From an uncultured Campylobacter sp. (GTDB taxonomy: Bacteria; Campylobacterota; Campylobacteria; Campylobacterales; Campylobacteraceae): DNA of 11,572 nucleotides. The notes below the pieces were generated by a model. It saw only the letters and a program-made list of their open reading frames with translations, was not told the DNA's origin and did no database searches. Both the position numbers and the translations under genes were made by a program. Where the stretch lies: contig NZ_CALIBB010000150.1 of assembly GCF_938045595.1 (NCBI RefSeq), forward strand, positions 1-11,572, given 5' to 3'. Positions 6,302 through 11,572 of the stretch are shown here, piece by piece. Each line of letters starts with the position of its first letter. Positions within the stretch are counted from its first letter, which is position 1.

Positions 6302-7246
6302 ATGAAATTTGCTTTTATCTTCCCCGGACAGGGCTGCCAAAGCGTAGGCATGGGCAGGGAGTTTTACGAAAACTCCGCTTCTGCGCGCGCGCTTTTGGAT
6401 GAGGCTTCAGAATTTACGGGCATCGATTTTAAAAATTTACTGTTTGAGCCTAACGACAAGCTTGACGTTTCGGAATTTACGCAGCCTGCGATTGCATTAA
6501 ATTCCATGATGGCGCTTGCGGCGCTGCAAGAAAGGCTGGATCAAGAAAAGCTTAACATCGCTCCGCAGTTTTTGCTCGGACATTCGCTGGGCGAGTTTAG
6601 CGCGCTAAGCGCTGCGGGAGGCATAGAGCCGAAGCAGATGCTAAAGCTAGTAAATATTCGCGGTAGGCTCATGCAGAGCGCCTGCGAGGGCAAAGGCACC
6701 GGAATGATGGTAATTTTGGCTCTTGCCGACGAGGCGGTTGAAAAAATTTGCGCGGATGCGACGAGCGCCGGTAAGCAGGTATGGGCGGCGAATTATAACT
6801 GCGACGGGCAGATTGTAATCGCCGGCAAAAAAGATGATCTCGCAGCACTTGAGAGCGAGTTTAAGGCCGCAGGCGCAAAGCGCGCAATGCTACTGAATAT
6901 GAGCGTCGCGAGCCACTGCCCGATGCTAAGGAGTGCTAGCGACGAGCTCTTGAAATTTTTACGCCCCGCGCTAAAAGAGAGTTTCGCTCCAGTCGTCGCT
7001 AACGCCACGGCGCGCGCATACACGACGAAATCCGAAGCGCTGGAGCTGCTTAGAGCCCAGCTTATCAGCCCCGTGCTTTACAAGCAAAGTATCAAAAATT
7101 ACGAGGGCGAGGCGGACTGCTTCGTCGAGTTTGGCGCGGCGGTTTTAAAAGGGATAAACAAAAAGATCACGCAAAAACCGACCTTCAGCATCACGGATCT
7201 TGCGAGCTTAGACGAGTTTTTGAAATTTGCAAAGGAGAATGGATGA
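6302..7246 (+). CDS. fabD: Malonyl-CoA:ACP transacylase
   Basis: Transfers malonyl from CoA to acyl carrier protein, the supply step of type II fatty acid synthesis in the cytoplasm. The 314-residue product has the usual length and all expected landmarks: the N-terminal FPGQG (7-11), the nucleophile elbow GHSLGE with catalytic Ser95, Arg120 in the IRGRLMQ segment (binds the malonyl carboxylate), catalytic His205 in SVASHCPM, and Gln253 in the AQLISPV segment. The start codon is 9 bases after the slyD stop, and the only plausible Shine-Dalgarno (AGGA, 6291-6294) overlaps that stop codon, which suggests translational coupling. The 3' end overlaps mtnN by 4 bases. Nothing suggests a specialised polyketide enzyme; this is the housekeeping copy. 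Confidence 0.96.
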   Translation: MKFAFIFPGQGCQSVGMGREFYENSASARALLDEASEFTGIDFKNLLFEPNDKLDVSEFTQPAIALNSMMALAALQERLDQEKLNIAPQFLLGHSLGEFSALSAAGGIEPKQMLKLVNIRGRLMQSACEGKGTGMMVILALADEAVEKICADATSAGKQVWAANYNCDGQIVIAGKKDDLAALESEFKAAGAKRAMLLNMSVASHCPMLRSASDELLKFLRPALKESFAPVVANATARAYTTKSEALELLRAQLISPVLYKQSIKNYEGEADCFVEFGAAVLKGINKKITQKPTFSITDLASLDEFLKFAKENG

Positions 7247-7941
7247 AAGTAGCGATCTTAGGCGCTATGCCCGAGGAGATCGAGCCGCTGCTGTCCGCGC
7301 TGCGCGAGCGGGGTGTGAGCGTGGAAGCTGTGGAGCACGCGAATAATAAATTCTACGCCGCCAAGCTTAACGGCCACGATCTCGTGATCGCGTATTCGAA
7401 GATCGGCAAGGTAAATTCCGCCCTGACCGCTACGGTTATGATCGAGAAATTCGGCGCGCGCGCGCTTATCTTTACGGGCGTCGCGGGAGCTTTGAAGCGA
7501 GGCATTAAGATCGGCGAAATTTTATATGCTACCGCACTCGTGCAGCACGATCTGGACATCACGGCGTTTGGGCATCCGCACGGATTCGTGCCGGGAAGTA
7601 AAATTTTAGTTCAAACCGATGCGAAGCTAAACTCTATCGCGCAAAGCGTCGCCGAGCAGCTAGGCATCACGCTAAAATCGGGCGTCATCGCTAGCGGCGA
7701 TCAGTTCGTGGGCGATGAGGAGCGCAAGAGCTGGATCGAGCGGACGTTTGACGCGAGCGCGGTCGAGATGGAGGGGGCGAGCGTAGCGCAGGTGTGCGAC
7801 GCGCTGGGCGTGCCATTTTGCGTGCTGCGCGCGATAAGCGATGAGGCGGGACACAAAGCCGAGTTCGATTTTGACGAGTTTATGGTAAAAAGCGCGCAAA
7901 CGAGCGCAAATTTCGTCCTAAAAATGATCGAAAGGTTATGA
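7243..7941 (+). CDS. mtnN: 5'-methylthioadenosine/S-adenosylhomocysteine (and probable aminofutalosine) nucleosidase
   Basis: Hydrolyses the N-glycosidic bond of MTA and SAH, recycling methyl-cycle by-products and producing S-ribosylhomocysteine for LuxS. In Campylobacter and Helicobacter the same enzyme is known to cleave 6-amino-6-deoxyfutalosine in menaquinone synthesis, so it is likely important here. The 232-residue product is a full-length family member: MKVAILGAMPEEIE at the N-terminus (Glu12 activates water), the FTGVAGAL phosphorylase-type loop (77-84), SGDQF (151-155), the ribose-binding VEMEG (174-178, Glu177) and catalytic Asp200 in ISDEA. The ATG overlaps the fabD stop as ATGA, with AAGGAG at 7232-7237 providing its own strong ribosome site. 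The end overlaps ttcA in the same way. Also called pfs or mqnB in this lineage. Confidence 0.95.
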   Translation: MKVAILGAMPEEIEPLLSALRERGVSVEAVEHANNKFYAAKLNGHDLVIAYSKIGKVNSALTATVMIEKFGARALIFTGVAGALKRGIKIGEILYATALVQHDLDITAFGHPHGFVPGSKILVQTDAKLNSIAQSVAEQLGITLKSGVIASGDQFVGDEERKSWIERTFDASAVEMEGASVAQVCDALGVPFCVLRAISDEAGHKAEFDFDEFMVKSAQTSANFVLKMIERL

Positions 7942-8687
7942 TAAACCTCTCCAAAAAACTACTTCGCCGCGTCGGACAAACCAACGCCAAATACAAGATG
8001 TTCGAGCGCGGCGATAAAATTTTACTAGCTCTTAGCGGCGGTAAGGACAGCATGAGCTTGGCGCACGTGCTGAAGCACTTCCAAAGCGTAAGCCCGCTAG
8101 ATTGGGAGTTTCGAGCCGTCACCGTTACTTACGGTATCGGCGAGGATCTGCGCGAGATAAGCGCGCATTTTAAAGAGCACGAGATCCCCTACGAGATAAT
8201 CGATACTAAAATTTTTGAATTCGGCAAGGAAAAGATCCGCGCAAACACCACGTTTTGCAGCTTTTGCTCGCGTATGAGGCGCGGATACATCTACTCCTAC
8301 GCGCTTGAGCACGGCTTTAATAAGATCGCCATCGCCCACCACCTCGACGACGCCGCGGAGAGCTTTTTTATGAATTTTACCTTCAACGGCGCGCTTCGAA
8401 CTCTCGCTCCGCGCTATGTCGCCGAAAACGGGCTCGTGATCATCCGCCCGTTCATTCTAGCGCGCGAGCGCCAAATCGCCGCCTGTGCTAGAGATAACGA
8501 GCTTCCGATCATGCGCGAGGAGGATGTCTGCCCCGCGAAGCAATACGGCGGCAAGGAACCCATCGCGCGCGCCGCTACGAAGGAGCTTTTGGCGCAGTAC
8601 GAAAAGGCCCATCCGAGGTTTTTTATCAGCCTGCAAGCCGCCTTTGCCAACATCCACGAAGAGACCTTTTTCGAGCCTAAATTTTAA
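7938..8687 (+). CDS. ttcA: tRNA 2-thiocytidine synthetase TtcA family (PP-loop)
   Basis: Adenylates cytidine 32 of certain tRNAs and replaces its oxygen with sulfur, using a [4Fe-4S] cluster. The 249-residue product carries the PP-loop SGGKDS (33-38), the CSFC pair (Cys107 and Cys110) with the adjoining RMRRG, the HHLDDAAE motif (134-141), and a third Cys198 in VCPAKQ, which matches the three cysteines known to hold the cluster in E. coli TtcA. It lacks the C-terminal domains of TilS, so a lysidine-synthase assignment is unlikely. The start overlaps the mtnN stop by 4 bases (ATGA), with GAAAGG just upstream. It is the last gene of the run: the next 1.06 kb contains no credible gene. The substrate tRNA is inferred from the family. 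Confidence 0.91.
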   Translation: MINLSKKLLRRVGQTNAKYKMFERGDKILLALSGGKDSMSLAHVLKHFQSVSPLDWEFRAVTVTYGIGEDLREISAHFKEHEIPYEIIDTKIFEFGKEKIRANTTFCSFCSRMRRGYIYSYALEHGFNKIAIAHHLDDAAESFFMNFTFNGALRTLAPRYVAENGLVIIRPFILARERQIAACARDNELPIMREEDVCPAKQYGGKEPIARAATKELLAQYEKAHPRFFISLQAAFANIHEETFFEPKF

Positions 8688-8798
8688 AATTTTAAGCGGT
8701 TTGATCCCTCGGCTAGAAAAGTCCGAGTGTGGCTTTCGCGGGCTCGGAGACTTCGTGCGCCTAGTTCGATTTTTTGGCTTGAATGAGTCTGACGCACG

Positions 8799-9077
8799 CA
8801 GAGCAGTTATCCTCCCCTGTGCTCGAACGAGTCGCGAGTCGTAGCACGAGCGGTTGGATCACTGCGTTTAAGTTGCGGTGCGAGCGATTGCGCTCCTGCG
8901 TCTGAGCTGTGCACGAGCCGCAGCGAATAGCTATCCTCCTACGTCCGACTGCGCGCTAGAGTGGTTAGGCTTCTGCATCTGAAACTGTGTGCACGAGATT
9001 TAGGCTGCACGCTAGAGCGGTTACGCCCACTGCGCCCGAGGGCTGCAAGCAGAGCGGGTTGCGCCGCCTGTATCTAC
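8799..9077 (+). repeat. Degenerate GC-rich direct repeats, roughly 30-40 bp units
   Basis: About seven imperfect copies can be aligned by eye, starting near 8799, 8845, 8881, 8914, 8954, 9010 and 9048. The shared pattern is CGAGCGGTT or CTAGAGYGGTT, a pyrimidine-rich middle ending in TCCTGCG/CACTGCG/TTCTGCA, then TCTGA and a TGTGCA end. The clearest pair is CGCTAGAGTGGTTAGGC (8954-8970) against CGCTAGAGCGGTTACGC (9010-9026). Unit lengths vary and copies are strongly diverged, so unit borders are approximate. No reading frame runs through all copies. Confidence 0.6.
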
Positions 9078-9148
9078 TTTTGCGAAACAGCTGCGGCTGC
9101 TTTCGGCACCGCACTTTCGTCTTGCTCAAAAGCCGCCCGTACCAAGCG

Positions 9149-9185
9149 GAGCTTTACAAGCAAGCGTTATGGGCTTGCAAAGCTC
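9149..9185. other. Strong hairpin of unknown role
   Basis: Two nested complementary blocks make a 13-bp stem: GAGCTTT (9149-9155) pairs with AAAGCTC (9179-9185), and GCAAGC (9160-9165) pairs with GCTTGC (9173-9178), with a 7-base loop and a 4-base bulge on the left arm. There is no T-run directly after either arm, so it is not a standard intrinsic terminator on either strand. It could be part of a small RNA or the end of an old element. Confidence 0.5.
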
Positions 9186-9380
9186 GCGTGAAAGACAATT
9201 TTGAAAATTTCATCTCAAAAAATGTTTTAGAAATTTTACTCCGCAAAATTTTAAAATTTTATCGGCAGGCTATAGTTTAAGGCGCATTCGCAGATCCGAT
9301 TGCCGCGCGCCGTAAATTTAAACCGCTCGCCCGCTCCGCAAAATCTTTTAGAAATTTTACCTTACAAAATTTCAAAATTT

Positions 9381-9492
9381 TAACGAAGCCGAATTCAAAA
9401 TTCTGACGGAGCTAAATTTTAAAATTTCAACGTAACCGAATTTTAAAATTTAGCAAAGCCGAATTCTGAAATTTTATCGTAGCCGAATTTCC
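9381..9492 (+). repeat. Short tandem array of about 24-bp units
   Basis: Five imperfect direct copies lie head to tail at 9381-9403, 9404-9428, 9429-9451, 9452-9475 and 9476-9492 (the last truncated). Each has a short variable lead such as ACGA, ACGG or CGTA followed by AGCCGAATTTTAAAATTT or a one- to four-base variant. Unit length is 23-25 bases, so the array is not tied to a coding frame. There are no unique spacers, so it is not a CRISPR array. Confidence 0.7.
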
Positions 9493-9705
9493 GCTCTCAT
9501 TCCATAAACGTTACCTTTTGAAATTTCGCCGCTTGCGCCGGGTTAAATTTCACGCCGCTTCAAAGCCGCTCAAAACCTCCGCTGTCGCGCGCGCAGATTA
9601 AATTTTAAAATTTCGCGCACGCCGCATTGCTTCTCAAATTTACACACTGCAAAATTTTAACCGATTTTCGCTCCGAAATTTATGCCGCATTAACCGCCGC
9701 GGATA

Positions 9706-9711
9706 TATAAT
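9706..9711 (+). promoter_or_regulatory. Probable -10 box for the aldehyde dehydrogenase gene
   Basis: TATAAT inside GGATATATAATAG, 32 bases before the start codon of the next gene, with no convincing -35, as is normal for Campylobacter. A strong AAGGAG ribosome site follows at 9733-9738. The long gap upstream means this gene needs its own promoter. The motif is seen; activity is inferred. Confidence 0.6.
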
Positions 9712-9743
9712 AGCGAATGTCATATTTCACGTAAGGAGTAAGC

Positions 9744-11210
9744 ATGGCTACAATCCAACCAAGCTATAAGCTTTTCATCGACGGCGAGTTTGTGGGTGCC
9801 GAAGGCGGCGCGAGCCTAGACGTTTTTAATCCCGCTACCGGCGAGAAAATTTCAAAGATCGCAGATGCTAGCAAGGCGGACGTCGATAGAGCGGTCGCCG
9901 CGGCGCGCAAGGCGTTTGAGAGCTTTCGTCGCACCAGCGTTTATGAGCGCAGCGCGCTACTAAATAAGATCGCCGATGTCCTAGAGCAAAACGCCGAGTT
10001 CATCGCCACCGTAGAGACTATCGACAACGGCAAACCGATCCGCGAGACGCGCGCGGTCGACGTAGCGTGGTCGATCGAGCATTTCCGCTATTTTGCGGGC
10101 GTGATCTTGGGCGAGGAGGGCAGCGCCAATATGCTAAAAGAGCGCTATCTATCCGTCGTCTTGCGCGAGCCGATCGGCGTAGTAGGACAGATCGTGCCGT
10201 GGAATTTCCCGTTTTTGATGGGCGCGTGGAAGCTCGCTCCGTTACTTGCCGCGGGCGATACGTGCGTATTTAAGCCAAGCTCCGAAACCAGCCTTAGCAT
10301 TTTGGAGTTCATCCGCCTAATCGCGCCGCTGCTTCCAAAGGGCGTCATCAACGTAGTAACCGGCAAGGGAAGCAAGGCGGGCGAGTTCGTCCGCACCCAC
10401 AAAGGGCTCGATAAGCTTGCATTCACCGGCTCTACCGAGGTCGGCAGAGGCATCGCGCTAGCCGCGGCGCAAAAGATCATCCCCGCTACACTTGAGCTTG
10501 GCGGCAAGAGCGCGAATATCATCTTTGACGATTGCGACTTTGACGTTGCGATCGACGGCGTGCAGCTGGGGATCCTTTTCAACCAAGGCCAGGTCTGCTG
10601 CGCGGGAAGCAGGATCTTCGTGCAGGAGGGCATCTACGATAAATTCGTACCGGCGCTCGTGGAGAAATTTAAGCGCATCAAAGTAGGCGATCCGCTCGAT
10701 CCGAACACCCAGATGGGATGCCAGATCAACAAAAAGCAAGCCGATAAAATTTTAGAGTACGTAAAAATCGGCGTAGAGGAGGGCGCTAAGATCGCCGTGG
10801 GCGGCAAGCGACATAGCGCGGGAGAGGCTTTCGTCGAGCCTACGCTACTCGTGGACGTGCGCAACGACATGCGCGTGGCGCAGGAGGAGATCTTCGGTCC
10901 TGTGGGCGTCGTGATTAAATTTAAAGATCAAGACGAGCTCGTCCGCATGGCAAACGACAGCCTCTACGGACTAGGCGGCGCCGTATTTACGCGCGACATC
11001 GCAAAGGCGCTCACGGTCGCACGCCTGCTTGAGACGGGTCGCGTGTGGGTCAATACCTACAACCAGATCCACGCGGGCGCGCCGTTTGGCGGCTACAAAG
11101 AATCGGGCATCGGTCGCGAGACGCACAAGATGATCCTGGATCACTACACCCAGACCAAAAACATCTACATCGACACGATCTCCAAACCGAGCGGCTTTTA
11201 CGAGCAGTAA
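9744..11210 (+). CDS. NAD(P)+-dependent aldehyde dehydrogenase (AldB/acetaldehyde dehydrogenase II-like)
   Basis: Oxidises an aldehyde to the acid with NAD(P)+. The 488-residue product is full length for the soluble ALDH superfamily. Key residues: VPWNFP with Asn154 (oxyanion hole), FKPSSETS (cofactor pocket), FTGSTEVGR (227-235, Rossmann turn), ELGGKS with general base Glu251, and GQVCCAGSR with nucleophile Cys285. The C-terminal part has EEIFGPV, NTYNQIHAGAPFGGYKESGIGRE and an oligomerisation tail. The KERYLSVVLREPIGVVGQI stretch and the ending resemble AldB/AcoD-type acetaldehyde or medium-chain aldehyde dehydrogenases, but substrate cannot be read from sequence. The start is supported by AAGGAG 5 bases upstream. 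It stands alone between its own promoter and a terminator. GC-rich codon use matches the fabD-ttcA block, so it belongs to the same genome. Confidence 0.93.
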   Translation: MATIQPSYKLFIDGEFVGAEGGASLDVFNPATGEKISKIADASKADVDRAVAAARKAFESFRRTSVYERSALLNKIADVLEQNAEFIATVETIDNGKPIRETRAVDVAWSIEHFRYFAGVILGEEGSANMLKERYLSVVLREPIGVVGQIVPWNFPFLMGAWKLAPLLAAGDTCVFKPSSETSLSILEFIRLIAPLLPKGVINVVTGKGSKAGEFVRTHKGLDKLAFTGSTEVGRGIALAAAQKIIPATLELGGKSANIIFDDCDFDVAIDGVQLGILFNQGQVCCAGSRIFVQEGIYDKFVPALVEKFKRIKVGDPLDPNTQMGCQINKKQADKILEYVKIGVEEGAKIAVGGKRHSAGEAFVEPTLLVDVRNDMRVAQEEIFGPVGVVIKFKDQDELVRMANDSLYGLGGAVFTRDIAKALTVARLLETGRVWVNTYNQIHAGAPFGGYKESGIGRETHKMILDHYTQTKNIYIDTISKPSGFYEQ

Positions 11211-11227
11211 GGGCTTAGTGCGGTATC

Positions 11228-11256
11228 TCGGGCGGTTTGCGCCGCCCGAAATTTTA
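11228..11256 (+). terminator. Intrinsic terminator after the aldehyde dehydrogenase gene
   Basis: A perfect 8-bp GC-rich stem, TCGGGCGG (11228-11235) with CCGCCCGA (11242-11249), closes a 6-base loop and is followed by AATTTTATT. It lies 17 bases after the aldehyde dehydrogenase stop. The T-rich tail overlaps the stop codon of the convergent gene on the minus strand, so the stem mainly serves the plus strand, though it may also limit readthrough the other way. Confidence 0.85.
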
Positions 11257-11571
11257 TTCTGTTTGACTCGATTGAGTATTTAATTTTAAGATTAATATAG
11301 GCTCATCATTTGGCGGTAAATTTTTATTTGTCAACCTTATGTCTTTATAAACATTTATCGTGATTTTAACATTTGGTATGTCGGTAGCCTTTGAAAAATT
11401 ATTTAAGAGTAACTTTATATCATCATCTCTAGCGCCATAAATGTTTGCTATACTCTCATATCTATCGGTAATTTTTCCACAAGACCAAGAACCGCCTAGA
11501 TGATTTAAATCTCTTATTCCTTCAAATATTATTTCTTCTGCTTTGTCGTTATACTGATTCCGACATTCCCT
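11254..11571 (-). CDS. Unrecognised protein, C-terminal 105 residues only
   Basis: An uninterrupted minus-strand frame enters from the right edge and stops with TAA at 11256-11254; the start is outside the window. The protein is rich in Asn, Ile, Lys and Asp, with stretches such as EEIIFEGIRDLNHLGGSW, ITDRYESIANIYGARDDD and NVKITINVYKDIRLTNKNL, and it ends in a polar tail. No signal peptide, membrane segment or catalytic motif is visible, and I do not recognise a family. It is strongly AT-rich, by eye about one third GC, unlike the GC-rich aldehyde dehydrogenase next door, which hints at acquired DNA. The frame is believable because it is open over the full 318 bases and ends exactly at the terminator between the two convergent genes. 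Confidence 0.65.
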   Translation of the reverse strand, partial: RECRNQYNDKAEEIIFEGIRDLNHLGGSWSCGKITDRYESIANIYGARDDDIKLLLNNFSKATDIPNVKITINVYKDIRLTNKNLPPNDEPILILKLNTQSSQTE

Positions 11572-11572
11572 A

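Larger units (their letters stand above)
8679..9613. repeat. Dispersed perfect AAATTTTAAAATTT palindromes
   Basis: Exact copies of this 14-base palindrome occur at 8679-8692 (spanning the ttcA stop codon), within 9245-9260 (extended there to the 16-base AAAATTTTAAAATTTT), at 9414-9427 and at 9600-9613. A copy one base short lies at 9439-9451, and many half-copies (GAAATTTTA, CAAAATTTC) fill 9200-9680. The half-site AAATTTTA is also frequent inside neighbouring Campylobacter genes, so part of this is genome-wide word bias. Confidence 0.75.
8688..9743. other. Long non-coding gap with repeats and no credible gene
   Basis: No frame in this 1,056-base stretch codes for anything I recognise. The short plus-strand frames between 8961 and 9280 overlap each other in different frames, have odd composition and lack good ribosome sites. 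The left two fifths (to about 9080) are GC-rich with degenerate repeats; 9100-9190 holds a hairpin; from 9195 on it is AT-rich and dominated by AAATTT-type palindromes. No tRNA or rRNA is visible. It may be decayed DNA, a repeat island, or house a small RNA; sequence alone does not decide. Confidence 0.75.

Noticed and set aside
5834..6340. Minus-strand frame of 168 codons opposite slyD
   Set aside because: The hydrophobic Val/Ala-rich product is the antisense of His/Cys/Asp codons in the SlyD tail, not a membrane protein gene.
8850..8862. GCGGTTGGATCAC resembles the 3' end of 16S rRNA
   Set aside because: The match is only 13 bases, lacks the following CCTCCT and any upstream helix, and lies within the degenerate repeats; coincidence is likelier than an rRNA fragment.
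8961..9280. Two overlapping plus-strand frames of 76 and 97 codons
   Set aside because: They overlap in different frames, lack good ribosome sites, have many Arg and Cys from GC-rich repeats, and match no family I know.
9381..9492. Possible CRISPR array
   Set aside because: Units are directly adjacent without unique spacers, the repeat is AT-rich and diverged, and no cas genes are present.

Overview
This window joins two unrelated bacterial genomes. Bases 1 to about 3595 come from a Bacteroidales-type organism, probably a Porphyromonas/Tannerella relative. Bases from about 3595 to the end come from a relatively GC-rich oral-type Campylobacter (C. gracilis/showae/rectus-like). The genus level is inferred from protein family resemblance and gene order; the species is a guess. 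The join falls inside a gene on both sides, and each gene loses its 5' part there. The simplest reading is a chimeric contig from a metagenome or amplified single cell, not natural transfer.

Bacteroidales arm, all on the minus strand: a SPOR-domain membrane protein (5' end lost at the join), then mutA and mutB. These are the small and large subunits of adenosylcobalamin-dependent methylmalonyl-CoA mutase. mutB runs off the left edge. MutA and MutB act as a heterodimer that interconverts succinyl-CoA and methylmalonyl-CoA, the route to propionate in these fermenters.

Campylobacter arm, plus strand: tolB (3' part), pal, cpoB/ybgF, slyD, fabD, mtnN/pfs and ttcA. As I recall it, this is the gene order of C. 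jejuni Cj0112 to Cj0118, so the arm looks continuous despite an internal rise in GC after cpoB. TolB, Pal and CpoB form the envelope-constriction module. SlyD is a prolyl isomerase and metallochaperone with a Cys/His-rich tail. FabD loads malonyl onto acyl carrier protein. MtnN cleaves MTA, SAH and probably aminodeoxyfutalosine. TtcA thiolates tRNA. fabD, mtnN and ttcA are translationally coupled by 4-base ATGA overlaps.

About 1.06 kb without a credible gene follows (8688-9743). It holds a GC-rich set of degenerate repeats, a strong hairpin, and an AT-rich stretch full of AAATTTTAAAATTT palindromes and a short tandem array. Next come a promoter, a complete NAD(P)-dependent aldehyde dehydrogenase gene and a clear intrinsic terminator. 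The window ends in the 3' part of an unrecognised, AT-rich gene on the minus strand. I do not see a new defence or mobile system. The points most worth checking are the join, the repeat-rich gap and the terminal AT-rich gene.
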